DNA of 64,000 nucleotides from Sepioteuthis lessoniana (lineage: Eukaryota > Mollusca > Cephalopoda > Myopsida > Loliginidae), in NCBI GenBank assembly GCA_963585895.1, contig OY757939.1:30915930-30979929 (forward strand), read 5' to 3'. Numbering within the stretch: the first letter of the stretch is position 1; every line of letters begins with the position of its first letter. Below are positions 44,312 to 54,524 of this stretch, one piece after another. The position numbers and the translations under genes are program-made. The notes beneath the pieces were generated by a model. It was not told the origin of the DNA, ran no database searches, and worked only from the letters and a program-made list of their open reading frames with translations.

Positions 44312-45065
44312 TACTGACTATACCTCCAACTGAGGAGCAAGACTCCCCCTCCACAAAACGGTGTCCTGGATATGACACTAAACAGCATCTGATGATGGGG
44401 CTCTCCAGTTTTAGAGCTCTAGGATGCGAAGTACCCTTTCATTATCATTACTCACAGGCTGACTCTGATCTAGTGTGATAGTACCTGTTAGTGTTCATCC
44501 TGTTTACAAATTATTTGTATTAGATAAGAATACTTGATGCCATATAAATTATTTTTATTAATAGTTACTTGAAGGTAGAATTGTTTACAAAGTATTATTA
44601 TTAGTTACTCAAGCACATATGTTAATAGCTACTACACCAAGGTGTAGGGGAGGGTAGTACTCCTTATGCTGGATTGCTTTACTTACTCTTGATCTGTACT
44701 TTATAATGCTGAGAGTTAAGCAAGGAAACTTAAAACTTTTTTTGTATGACTCAACCTAAGATTGAACCCTGGTCTCTTGGCCCATTGGCAAACACTCTAA
44801 CCCTTATGCCAATGGGCCAGTCATGCAAACAAATGACTATTGAGTAGAAATAATTACTTGAAACCATATAATTATTAGTTTTTGGTAGAAATACTTGAAG
44901 CCATACAACAGTTATCAAGTATTCCTATCTAATACAAATATCATAACTGTAAAAAAAATCTTAATGTTAAACTGTTATAAAAAATGTTAATGTACAATGA
45001 ATGCAATTCCCTAACTTCTAAGTATAAAAACCAGGTGGGCTGACATGCCATTTAAATCAATAGAC
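44312..45065 (+). mobile_element. SINE-C copy with nested SINE-A
   Basis: GGTGTCCTGGATATGACACT, GTGATAGTACCTGTTAG, body to 44620, reversed SINE-A (44622-44822), body again from 44823, then tail CTAACTTCTAAGTATAAAA and GGGCTGACATGCCATTTAAA. Confidence 0.87.
44622..44822 (-). mobile_element. SINE-A copy 8, 3'-truncated, nested in a SINE-C
   Basis: From AATAGCTACTACACCAAGG to CCAATGGGCCAG in reverse. The last ~40 bp of the element's 3' end are absent. SINE-C body sequence is found on both sides. Confidence 0.88.
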
Positions 45066-46107
45066 ACAAAAGGTCAACCTCTCTATAGTTCTAATTGTTT
45101 TTGAAACTAGCTTGGTAACTTGATCCACTGTAAGATAGCTAGTTTGTTTTATTTTTAATAAAAAAAAATTAGTTTTTATCAAGAGAACATCAATGTAAAT
45201 TTTATCCTTAAATATTTAGTGTATCTACTTAAAACTAGGTACAGACTCTGTTTAGAAAAATCCATATCATTTTTAAAATTCCTCCCCTTATTTTCAATTA
45301 ACTGCATATATTTTTATCTGAATAAATAATAACCAATCTTATATATGAAGTGTGCATGTGTGTGTGTTTTATTTATACACACACACACGCTTATGAATCA
45401 TTATTTTAGCTGTCAGTCAAGTTTTTCAACTGTGTATAATTTCTACCCCTTTCTTAGTAAAGGTCTTTGATAAAACATTTATTTACCAAAACTTCAATTT
45501 CCTCTTCCTCTTTGATTATATTTTCAACTTTTAGTTCAAAGAAAAATACTACTTCTAAAATGTTGATAGGCACCAGTTAAAAATCATCCAGTTTTCACCA
45601 GTCTTTTTTTTTTTTTTCTTCCTTTTTTATCTAATATGTATATTACTAGTGTGGAGGTTAAAGGCCTTCCTAAAATGCCAAGGAAAACTTTGATATTACT
45701 TTCAGTTTCTAACCTCATTGGCATTTTTCTCCCATCTATTTTAAATTTTTTTATTCTACCCACAACTAAAAATAATCCATGTTGGCTAAATTTGCCTATT
45801 ATTATTGTTATTATTCAGTATTATCATAATAATATTGCATTATCCTTGTCATTTATGTTGGTTTCTCTCTTCCATCAAGAAGGAAGCTTCTTGTCAGGAC
45901 TTCCTGATGATTTAAGTCATTTTTTTTCTTAGCTTCCCATAAAAATGTCTACACTGTAAATTTTTTATTTTTTTTTTTATAAGGGCACATTCAAACAACA
46001 AAAAAACATGATTCTTTTAAAAGGAGAAAAAGTCTGTTACATAAAGTAAATAGGATTTAGGCTATTTTAGAACCTGAAATAAGTATCTTGGTCCTATTCT
46101 CAAGTCT

Positions 46108-46128
46108 GTCTCTCTCTCTCTCTCTCTC
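46108..46128 (+). repeat. (CT)n
   Basis: About ten units. A similar tract is at 42438-42467. Confidence 0.95.
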
Positions 46129-46183
46129 ACATATTTAACCGGTTATTTATTAACCCTGAACTTACAAGGTGTTACTTACTCTT

Positions 46184-46185
<2 letters not shown>

Positions 46186-46230
<45 letters not shown>
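46186..46230 (+). repeat. T45 homopolymer
   Basis: Pure T. Confidence 0.98.
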
Positions 46231-46233
<3 letters not shown>

Positions 46234-46605
46234 TCTTTCTCTCTCCTCTCCCCGAGGTTAAAGGATAACTTCACAATCAACTAAGATGTTGTTTACCTGG
46301 AGTAAAATGAATAACTAGCAAGGTTATATTGTGTTGCCTACTTTCCTCTTGCATTACCTGCTAATAAGATCAGCAAATTCTGACTACTGCTACTCTCCCA
46401 TCACACTTGGTGTGTGATGGGGAGTAAATCCTAACTCTCTATTGACCTTGTTACTATGGTTGCAAGTAAACTGTATAGCGAAGAGGTCGGTATTTAATTG
46501 TTTTCACAGAAGTGCAGCATTTTTACAAAAAGTGACTCAACATTCTGAAATGTTTTTACTCCCCACACCTCGTGATTAAGATAGTTTATAAGCTTTGAAA
46601 CTTTT

Positions 46606-47258
46606 TTTTCATCTGATAGCAAGGCTCCAGTTCTGGGAAGTGCAGAGTACCCATTTGTTGCCATAACTCCCAGGTCTATCCTGACGTGAGGTTTTAGTAC
46701 CTGCTAGGCTTCCTTCTATGGCTCAAATAGATCTGTTTAAGAATTATTTTTATTCAATAGAAATACTTGACATCATTTAACTGTAAATTATTTGAATTAA
46801 GTGTACTTGAAGTTATAATAGTTTACTAAGGATTATTACTAGTTACTTGAAACCTTACAACTGTGGAAAAATTATAATTATTAGATAGAAATAAGTATTT
46901 GAAACCATATAATTATTCATGTGTAGTAGGAATCTTTGAAACCATACAATTATGTAAAAAATCCTTAAGAAAACAACTCTGCACCTGATGGTGAGGCTCC
47001 AGTTGTGGGAGTGTTCAGTATCCCTTCATTGCCATTACTCCCAAGCTCCCTCTAATGAGAGTGGTAGTACTTGTTAGGGTACCATTTGTAGGTCAAATAA
47101 GTCTGTTTTAAAATTATTTGATAGAAACATGTGGAGCAAAAAACAACCTTTTTAAGCACACAAAAACTGTAAATATGAACATTTGATGAATGCAATTCCC
47201 TAACTTCTTAGCATAAAATAACTCAAGACAGATTGACATGCCATTTAAGATGAAACTA
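46606..47258 (+). mobile_element. SINE-C with two tandem heads
   Basis: One head at 46606-46735 (AGCAAGGCTCCAGTTCTGGG) with body units, then a second head at 46986-47110 (GGTGAGGCTCCAGTTGTGGG) and the variant tail AGCATAAAATAACTCAAGAC then AGATTGACATGCC. Confidence 0.82.
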
Positions 47259-47460
47259 ATTTTGATTTGTTTCACAATACAGGATGGCTGAATTTCAAAG
47301 TAGGAATGAAAACTAGTTGAAGCTTGTTTTTGAGATGATATCCTTCCAATCTTTGTATTATCTTAATTTTTTTGTGTGATTATTTTGTACTAGCTGAAGT
47401 ACCTGCACTTGCAATTTATATTTTTATAGACAGTATGAAATTGTACTCATACCAAATAAA

Positions 47461-47462
<2 letters not shown>

Positions 47463-47522
<60 letters not shown>
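47463..47522. repeat. (TA)n then (CA)n
   Basis: About 48 bp TA followed by 12 bp CA. Confidence 0.96.
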
Positions 47523-47523
<1 letters not shown>

Positions 47524-47694
47524 CAGTTTCAGACTTTCCTGTACAAATACCCAGCCACAATAGAATCAGTCATGCTATGTAAAAATGATATCCATTACTA
47601 TATTTTTGTATGTAAGAGGATGTTTCTGTTTTTATTAGTCATTGCAAAACAGTGTTCACCATTTCCCATTTCTATGCATTTAACCACTGATCTG

Positions 47695-47895
47695 GGGGAT
47701 GAAGAGTCAAGTGACTTATAGCACTTGCCTTTGGCCCTCACTAGATTAGACCAGCAATCAGAGAGGCTTGATCTGAACAATCAGTTGGTCATGTCAAGCC
47801 TTGGCACCAATATAATTGTCCTAACCACATTCTTCAAATTGCTCTTGTGGCAAAGTAGTACCCTATTTTATCTTAAAGGCAGTGGTTGAAGGTCA
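47695..47895 (+). repeat. Repeat G, copy 1
   Basis: CAATCAGAGAGGCTTGATC, GGTCATGTCAAGCC, CAATATAATTG and TTTTATCTTAAAGGCAGTGG align in order with a copy 6.3 kb downstream. No coding is recognised. Confidence 0.65.
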
Positions 47896-47978
47896 ATTGT
47901 ACAGAGATAACAATACTTGAAACCATTTAACTACGTTAACTTGGTTTAAGTTTACCTATCAACTATTTGATTACAAAT

Positions 47979-47980
<2 letters not shown>

Positions 47981-48068
<88 letters not shown>

Positions 48069-48073
48069 TAAAA
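47981..48073. repeat. (TA)n then (AAAT)n
   Basis: About 78 bp TA followed by four AAAT units, immediately before the SINE-B at 48074. Confidence 0.96.
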
Positions 48074-48340
48074 GGAGTTATTCATGTTGTAATGGTTACT
48101 CTTGGACATGGCAACCTGAGTTCAAATAGTGGATGAGGCTGTTTGCATTTTCCATAATGCTGATACCTTTTAGTAAAGGTATGAATCCAATTATTCTCCC
48201 TCTGGCTATGGGTGAATAGTAGGGCAGACTGGACTCTTTAACCTTGGTATAGCAACCAGTCTAGAAGAAAAACTCTGAATTCAAACCTATTAAACTCCAC
48301 TTAGGAAATGACCTTGTCACATCCTGCTTATATGGAGGGT
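48074..48340 (+). mobile_element. SINE-B copy, complete
   Basis: Head TCATGTTGTAATGGTTAC, B box GAGTTCAAATAG, core AAAGGTATGAATCCAATTAT and GGCTATGGGTGAATAG, end CATCCTGCTTATATGGAGGG. It runs directly into SINE-A copy 9. Confidence 0.88.
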
Positions 48341-48347
48341 GTGTGTG

Positions 48348-48435
48348 TGGGTGTTTGCTAATTGTCCAGGAGACCAGGGTTCAATCTTAGGTCGAGTCAT
48401 ACCAAAGACTAAAAAAAAACAGTATTTGATGCCTC
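48348..48435 (+). mobile_element. SINE-A copy 9, left half, split by the solo LTR
   Basis: GTGTTTGCTAATTGTCCAGG, then B box GGTTCAATCTTAGG, up to GATGCCTC. The first ~20 bp (A box) are replaced by a join with the SINE-B just upstream. Confidence 0.88.
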
Positions 48436-48814
48436 TGTTGCGGAGCCGATAAGTGTGTCGACTCCACAAATAATTTAAGTGTTTTTATGTGCGCCAATGT
48501 GTAGTGATAGCCAGAGACAATGAAGGGAGACAAAAGGCGAGATAAGATACAACAAAAGTGACCATTTTATTTGCCGGAATTACAAACGTGTATGTAAATG
48601 TCCATGGCGGTTGTAATGTGGTCTTCAGCTAGGATGGGTTATGTCGTTAGCTGGTATGGTCGAGTTGTAGTTGTGCGCAGCAGGACGTTCAAGGGTAGCT
48701 GGCATAGGTCGAGTCATGGAGATGCAGCTGGATGGTCGTTGCGGGCAGCTGAGGTCGGTCGGTCATTGGTAAATCGATGTCCCGGTTTTGACATTTTGTT
48801 GGTATGGTCGAGTC

Positions 48815-49135
48815 GTGGTTGCTAGCCCATAACAGTGAGTCGTTTCGTGGGCTAGTTGTTGCAATGCTAGGGCAGTCCGTAACAGCGAGTCGTTACGTGG
48901 ACTGAATGCTGCATTGTAGGAGCATCGTGGTCGGTAGATCGATATCCCGGTTTTGACAGTACGTTGGGTTAACTGGGAGGGGGGGTTGATCTGGTTGCTA
49001 GCCTGCAACAGCGAGTCGTTATGTGGGCCAGATGCTGCAATGCTAGTGTAGTCCGTAACTGCGAGTCGTTACGTGGATTAGATGCTGCATTGCTAGGGTA
49101 GTCCGTGACAGCGAGTCGTTATGTAGACTGCATTG
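48815..49135 (+). repeat. Tandem ~55 bp repeats inside the solo LTR
   Basis: About five degenerate copies contain CAGCGAGTCGTTACGTGG followed by a stretch ending ATGCTGCAATGCTAG. CpG content is high compared with the surrounding AT-rich DNA. Confidence 0.8.
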
Positions 49136-49149
49136 CAGGAGCGTCGCGG

Positions 49150-49345
49150 TCGGTAGCTATGGCTTTGTCGTGCCAGATAGCTGTGCGGGCGTATCGTTGG
49201 CGGTAGCTATGGCTTTTTCGCGCCAAAGCTGTGTGAGCGTATCGGACGATAGCTAAGGCTTTTCGTGCCAAAGCTGTGCGGTAGCTAAGGCTTGTGCATC
49301 AAAGCTGTGCAGACGTATCTAGATGATAGCTAAGGCTTACATGCC
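49150..49345 (+). repeat. Second tandem repeat inside the solo LTR
   Basis: About five degenerate ~35-45 bp units contain GGTAGCTATGGCTTT or GATAGCTAAGGCTT followed by GCCAAAGCTGTGCG. Confidence 0.75.
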
Positions 49346-50071
49346 AAAGCTCTGCACTGTTGACCGAACAGGCCAGGAGGCCGAGGCTAAGATTGGTGCT
49401 ATCTTAGTGCTGCGCAGATAGTGGAGCAGTAGCTAAAGGCTAACCCTTGCCTTTAGTGCTGCGCAGCCAAACGGACGAGCGGAACCGAGTGATGGTTAAG
49501 ACCGGCCAGTCTTAGTGAGTCCTCTTTCGATTGGTCGTTAATGACCGCCAGAGATGCTCCAACCCGCAGAAGGAGACCTCTCATAGCCCTTAAAAAAAAG
49601 ACAGTAAAAAAAAAAAAAGGTTGAATCTGCCACTAGAAGTGGCGGTGAGGTGGGTGCAACCATGATAAAGTAGGACCCGAGCCGAGTGGCCCCTGAGAGC
49701 GTCCGCGTAGACCTCTGAATTTTCGCCGCCTGAAGCCTTTTTATATGGAAGAAAGGGAACTCCACTTCTGTCGCACCACGTGGATAGAAATTTCTATAAA
49801 AAATATAATCATATAAAAAAAATACGCCAAAAATAAGTACTTCTATAGCCCGGTATAGGCTACCGAAGAGTATTACTTCCATTTTTATAGAATTATTTCT
49901 GGCAGAAGTGTTTTGCAAATGTTGATAAATGTTGATTTATCCCTTTCTTAGCTGTAACAGCCAGTTAGTCGAAAAAGGGTGTCATCATTTCCAGCCGCGC
50001 CCGGATGTTATTTCTCTAGGGCGAAGGTGTAATCCAATATGTTTATGTTTGTAGGCCGGTCGCGGCACCCC

Positions 50072-50218
50072 CTTTCTTAACCCTCAGCATTATAAGGTAT
50101 GGATCAAGAGTAAATGGAGCAATCCAGGGAAAGGAGTAGTGCCCTCACCTACACCCCAGTGTAATAGCTATTGAAAGGGGAGCCTTTGGATAACCCTTGG
50201 CAACAGTCAGCCAACTTA
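50072..50218 (+). mobile_element. SINE-A copy 9, right half
   Basis: Resumes with TTAACCCTCAGCATTATAAG and runs through GGAAAGGAGTAGTGCCCTC to CAGTCAGCCAACTTA, matching the part of the element missing at 48435. Confidence 0.9.
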
Positions 50219-50224
50219 TTTAAT

Positions 50225-50395
50225 GTCAAGTCCTCTTATATAACCCACAATGGTTCATATGCCATAAAACATAATCAAACCAACCAATTGTTATTGAAAA
50301 TAGATGCTTGAAAAAAAAAACTGGGTTTGGCTTTGAATAACCCAGAAAGTTTATTCAAGAAACCAACCAGCTATATAATAAATTGGAAACTATTA
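50225..50395 (+). mobile_element. SINE-C tail pieces
   Basis: ATAACCCACAATGGTTCATA followed by TGCCATAAAACATAATC, and 60 bp later a second decayed tail TTTGGCTTTGAATAACCCAG with AAACCAACCAGC. Confidence 0.7.
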
Positions 50396-50566
50396 TCATT
50401 ACTTCACTCTTCAGTGACTAAAGATATCAAAGTTTTCATATGCTTCTGGAACTGTTTATGTCAAAACTTTTTGTAACTGATATTTTAATAGTTTAAAACT
50501 TAATAAGATATAGATTTTGAGCAATTTTTTTGTCCCAAAATACAGTGTTGTTGTGTTAGTTGTATC

Positions 50567-50568
<2 letters not shown>

Positions 50569-50613
<45 letters not shown>
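50569..50613 (+). repeat. T45 homopolymer
   Basis: Pure T. Confidence 0.98.
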
Positions 50614-50614
<1 letters not shown>

Positions 50615-50827
50615 TTCCGACCCTCTAAAAGTTTGAAAGGGTCCACAACTCTGCATACCACCCTTGGCTCTTATATCATGTGGGCCCAAAATGCATGAAA
50701 CTTGAAATTATTGGTGATATATAAAGTTGTGCCCCCTTGCTCTTCTTCTGAACAGAGCTCACCTAATGTAGATTAAATCAGCTCCAAACATGTATTCACG
50801 AGTGAAATCTCTTGGGTGCCAGCCACA

Positions 50828-51055
50828 TTCATGCTTTGAATTCAGTTATCTTTTTCTTAGACCAGTTGCTATACCAATGTTAAAGTTCGGTCTGCTCAAC
50901 TACTTGCCCACAGCTGGGGGGAGTAAATGGATTTATACCTTTCCCAAGGGAATTAGTGTGAAAGTGAAAAGCAAATGACCTCATCCTAGATTTGAACTAG
51001 TGTCACCATATCCATTTCCCAAGATAACAGATAACCGTTTGGCCACATGCCCCTT
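50828..51055 (-). mobile_element. SINE-B copy, partial
   Basis: In reverse: TTGAATTCAGTTATCTTTT, GTTGCTATACCAATG, CACAGCTGGGGGGAG, CCTTTCCCAAGGG, and the head complement ending GGCCACATGCCCC. Confidence 0.87.
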
Positions 51056-51190
51056 TTGATATAAAAAAGACCCCTCCCCAACCCACCCCCGTTACAGTGC
51101 TCAACACCGAAAGACAAATGTTTTAAAATCATCAAAATAAAAGAATAAAATAGTATTTCCAATGCAAACACTTTCTATCAGTTTCAGTAG

Positions 51191-52170
51191 CAGCCCAGTT
51201 AGCTGGGGCTGTAGAATACACCGACTGCATCTCTGCAGAGACGTAAGACTCCATCTCCGAGTGTCCTGGATATGACATTAAACAATCTGATAGCTAGGCT
51301 CCAGCCTTGGAATCTAGGGAATGCGAAGTACCTTTTCATTACCATTGCTCCCAGATCCACTCTGGCCTGGAGTGGTAGCACCTGATAGGGTCTTATCTAT
51401 GAGTCAAATAGTTTAAATGTCTAACAGTTCTATGCGCAAAGAAATGACATTTGCTAAATTGAATTGTTTGAAATAGAACTGTTGGGTCATTGAACTGTAT
51501 GTAAACAAAGTACTGACATTTAATTGCATTGTTAGTTATGCATAGCAATACTTGGAACCATTTAATTATGTGAATGAATAAGTAATAATTAGTGTTAAAT
51601 AGCAATCCTTGTAACCATTTCACTGTGTGTAAACATATGATTAATATTAAATAGAATTATAAGAGTTCGATTTCAATAATTGAAACTATTTAATTGTGTA
51701 GAAACAAAAACAATGCTTGCATACAGACGAATTGTGTAGAAACAAAAACAATGCTTGCATACAGACGAATTGTGTAGAAACAAAAACAATGCTTGCATAC
51801 AGACGAATTGTGTAGAAACAAAAACAATGCTTGCATACAGACGAATCATACAAAAAATGAAATTGCTGACAAACTATTCACTTAAAAATCATGTACATCT
51901 ATTTAAATATGTGCCAACAAATGACTGATGTTACATTTGTTACTGTTACATAGCAGTACTTGAAATCATTTAACTGTGTGCAAACAGATGATTAATAGTA
52001 AATAGAAATATTTTTGATAGAAATACTTGAAACCATTTAACTGTGTACAAAAGAATGATCTCGGGCTCATTTAAAAATGTATCTACAAAATGAGTTTACA
52101 TATCATATATAGACAGGATTTGGCATTAAATAACCAACAATGGTTGGTATGGCATAAAATCCAACCACAT
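51191..52170 (+). mobile_element. SINE-C, longest copy (~980 bp)
   Basis: Complete head (AGCCCAGTTAGCTGGGGCTG, GCATCTCTGCAGAGACG), at least six ~71 bp body units, a 4x38 bp minisatellite inside the body (51692-51844), and the tail TTGGCATTAAATAACCAACA followed by ATGGTTGGTATGGCAT. The tail is also one arm of the palindrome at 52101-52412. Confidence 0.9.
51692..51844 (+). repeat. 38 bp minisatellite, four near-identical units
   Basis: The unit starts ATTGTGTAGAAACAAAAACA and ends ATACAGACGA. Four copies are essentially identical, in the body of the longest SINE-C copy. Identity points to recent expansion. Confidence 0.95.
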
Positions 52171-52412
52171 CAAACCAAATCATCTCAAAATATTGTGTGT
52201 CTGATGAGGTACAACTCATGACACTGACAGTAACAGTTTGTATGTGAAATCCTACCGTTTTAACAGATTTCACATACAAACTATTGCTGTCAATGTCATG
52301 AGTTGTACCTCATCAGACACAATATTTTGAGATGATTTGGTTTGATATGGTTGGATTTTATGCCATATCAACCATTTTGGTTATTTAATGCCAAATCCTG
52401 TTATATATGATG
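52101..52412. repeat. Long palindrome, arms ~150 bp, loop 14 bp
   Basis: Left arm 52101-52251 and right arm 52266-52412 are reverse complements with few mismatches. The centre is CTACCGTTTTAACA. The outer ~70 bp of each arm is the SINE-C 3' tail, so two tails point outward from the centre. The inner ~80 bp (TGATGAGGTACAACTCATGA) is not found elsewhere in the window. Confidence 0.93.
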
Positions 52413-52756
52413 ATGATCTCATCACCTCTTATGAGATAGCCAAGTTAAAATGATCTCATATTTCTCGACCTACTTTACCTTTCATTAAGATAAGTGGTTA
52501 GAAATTTAGAGAATTTAATCTATATTTCAAAAGAATCTTTTTATTGTAAGTTCTCAGGAGCAATTCATACAAATTTTACGTTTAAATATCTAGTCAACTT
52601 AGTAGAAAAAAGAACCCAGGGTGCTGGTATCTTAGTTGACCCTTATTCCATTAAAAGAAGTTTCTGAATAGTTTCTTTAAATGTTAGTAGCATCTGATAG
52701 GTTCTTTCTGAGCCTAAAAAATCCAAACTAATGAAATGATGAAATAGCACACATGG

Positions 52757-52979
52757 AGGCACTTATAGTATAAAGGTTATCAGCATAAGGAGTGGAGTCG
52801 GCTACCCAAGTTCAAAACCTGACAGGCTGTTTACATTTCACATGGTGTTAATAGCTTTTGGGAAAGCTATGAATCTGACTATTCTTCTCCCAGTTATGGA
52901 TAAATAGTAGGGCAGATTAGGTTTTTTAACTTTGGTATGACAACTGGTCTAGGAGAAGGAAAACTGACTTCAACCCAGT
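52757..52979 (+). mobile_element. SINE-B copy, interrupted on the right by the LTR-like block
   Basis: Head GGCACTTATAGTATAAAGG, B box CAAGTTCAAAACCTG, core TTGGGAAAGCTATGAATC, CTGGTCTAGGAGAAGG, stopping at CTTCAACCCAGT. Confidence 0.85.
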
Positions 52980-53531
52980 TGTAGAACTGGAAAGGGATGG
53001 CTATTCCTGCCCAGGATATTCTGCATGAGTAGCACTCCTCACTACAAGCAAAACCCATTATGGGATAACTTGTGGGGATTTAGGAATTAACAGTAAAACT
53101 CCCAACCGGATATTGACTCGTCGGCTGCCAGATACAAAATGTATAAACGCGTTGCCACGCATAAGGCTCCACGTATCCATCCGGTTAAAATCAGAAAAAA
53201 GAAAAATAATAAAAAGTAAAGTAGCCAATGGGAAGCGGTCGCGCCAAAATTAGGATTTTGGAGTGGCGAATTTGGAGCCGGTGAAGAGAGATAAATACTC
53301 AGGTTTTCTGTGAGCTGACCTCTTTTCGGGTAGTGACGTCAAACCGACAACACCGATTTTACTGTTTGGTGTTTTTGGGCACCACGCTATGTCTTGGGAC
53401 GTAGCGTTGGTTACTCCATTCACCAAGTAAATAAAGGAAAGTATGGAAGAAATGTTTTCGTCTCTTATCTGTTTCTATCTTTTCTTTTTGTATATTTCTT
53501 TTGGACTTTCTTCGGACAAGGCATTGCGCCA
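52980..53531. mobile_element. Probable second LTR, ~550 bp, with promoter-like motifs
   Basis: The block breaks into a SINE-B after CAACCCAGT. It starts TGTAGAACTGG and can end at GCGCCA, with CCAGT on both sides (52975-52979 and 53533-53537), so TG...CA termini and a 5 bp target duplication are possible. It is more CpG-rich than its surroundings and holds GATAAATACTC (TATA-like, near 53291), a perfect CRE palindrome TGACGTCA at 53334-53341, and AATAAA near 53430. The SINE-B is not clearly resumed on the right, so it could instead be the 5' LTR of a larger degraded element. Confidence 0.5.
53334..53341. promoter_or_regulatory. CRE palindrome
   Basis: This is a perfect TGACGTCA, the CREB/ATF site. 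It lies ~45 bp downstream of a TATA-like GATAAATAC inside the LTR-like block. Confidence 0.35.
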
Positions 53532-53699
53532 GCCAGTCAACTTGGGGTAAAATAATATAACCAAAATATGGAGTCAGATATCTTACGGCAACACAGCCTT
53601 GCCCTTAGCCACTGACCTTCATAAAAACCTTCAAGGACCACAAACTCAACCCAAAATATAAAGTTTAGGCTTGTCACTATTTTATAATACACTAAGATA

Positions 53700-53920
53700 T
53701 TATGATTCAATGGTTGGTTGATTTTTGTCTTATCAACACTTGTTGGGTTACCTAATACCAACGTCAGTGTTATGTTTTTGAATTTTTTGTTTTTGCACAT
53801 TTATTTCAGATATTCCAATCTAATAATACTAATAATTTGCCCTGTCAGCTGTAGAATGTCAACAACACCTATGCAGTAGGGTAAGACTACCCCCCCCTCT
53901 CAAACACACACACACACATG
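53700..53920. mobile_element. Two SINE-C ends: reversed tail and forward head
   Basis: Reversed tail ATCAACACTTGTTGGGTTAC then CTAATACC (53733-53760), followed at 53840-53890 by a decayed forward head CCTGTCAGCTGTAGAATG and GCAGTAGGGTAAGAC. Confidence 0.6.
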
Positions 53921-53958
53921 GGATCCTGGTGATGGGATCCTGGTTGATGGGATCCTGG
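53917..53958 (+). repeat. Short tandem GGGATCCTGGT repeat
   Basis: Three ~14 bp units of the type TGATGGGATCCTGGT follow an (AC)n stretch. Confidence 0.9.
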
Positions 53959-53974
53959 TAGCTGACAAGTTCAT

Positions 53975-54155
53975 GATCAACATTCCACTATAGCTCTTAA
54001 TTGAGCAAGACTAGTGGTCAGAGAGGCCTAATCCAATTAGTTGGCTGATCATGTCAACCCCTCAGACCTATATAATTAAATCCAACTCTATTTTACTAAT
54101 TGGTCTTACAGCAAATAACCCCTTTTCTCTTAAAGATACTAGGTGGTGGCTGAGA
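53975..54155 (+). repeat. Repeat G, copy 2
   Basis: GTCAGAGAGGCCTAATCC, TGATCATGTCAACCCC, CTATATAATTAAATCC and TTCTCTTAAAGATACTAGG, same order and orientation as 47695-47895. Confidence 0.65.
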
Positions 54156-54259
54156 GAAATGGTTGATGAAAATTATTTCTACTAATATAGTAATATACAT
54201 GAACCTTACACACACCACATATTATTTATTTTTATATATATTTATTTTTATATATATAG

Positions 54260-54436
54260 GGGACCTAAAGGCTTCCTTTTCATTAGCTACTACACTGAAG
54301 TGTAAAGGGAGGGTGCTACTCCTTTCACTTTATCCTTGATCTATACCTTATAATAGTGAGTGAGGGATCAAATACATTTTTGATCTTAGGCTCAACCTGG
54401 GATTGTAAACATTCTACCCACATAACCAATGGGCCA
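54260..54436 (-). mobile_element. SINE-A copy 10, decayed
   Basis: From GGGGACCTAAAGGCTTCC to ACCAATGGGCCA in reverse. Internal deletions remove part of the CAGCATTATAAGG and A-box regions. Confidence 0.82.
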
Positions 54437-54524
54437 TTTTACATATACATACTTGAAATAGCCCACAAGGATTGTTGCACCATTTAACAAAATAACTTAT
54501 CAATCAATAATTTATACAGAGTAA

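Larger units (their letters stand above)
45070..46600. other. No gene seen
   Basis: AT-rich with several T-rich stretches, (CT)n and T45. An open frame at 45636-45932 is composition-driven. No repeat family copy seen. Confidence 0.5.
48436..50067. mobile_element. Solo LTR (1,632 bp) inserted in a SINE-A
   Basis: A GC-richer block begins TGTTGCGGAGCC and ends GGTCGCGGCA, that is TG...CA with roughly inverted ends. It splits a SINE-A: the left half stops at GATGCCTC (48435) and the right half resumes at CTTTCTTAACCCTCAGCAT (from 50072). CCTC at 48432-48435 and CCCC at 50068-50071 fit a 4-5 bp target duplication with one later change. No gag or pol coding is inside, so this is a single LTR left after recombination. 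Internal tandem repeats lie at 48815-49135 (about five copies of a unit with CAGCGAGTCGTTACGTGG) and 49150-49345 (units with GTAGCTAAGGCTT and CAAAGCTGTGCG). The family is probably Gypsy-like (inference). Confidence 0.82.

Noticed and set aside
51692..51844. CRISPR array
   Set aside because: Units are contiguous without spacers, the DNA is eukaryotic, and the block lies inside a retroposon.
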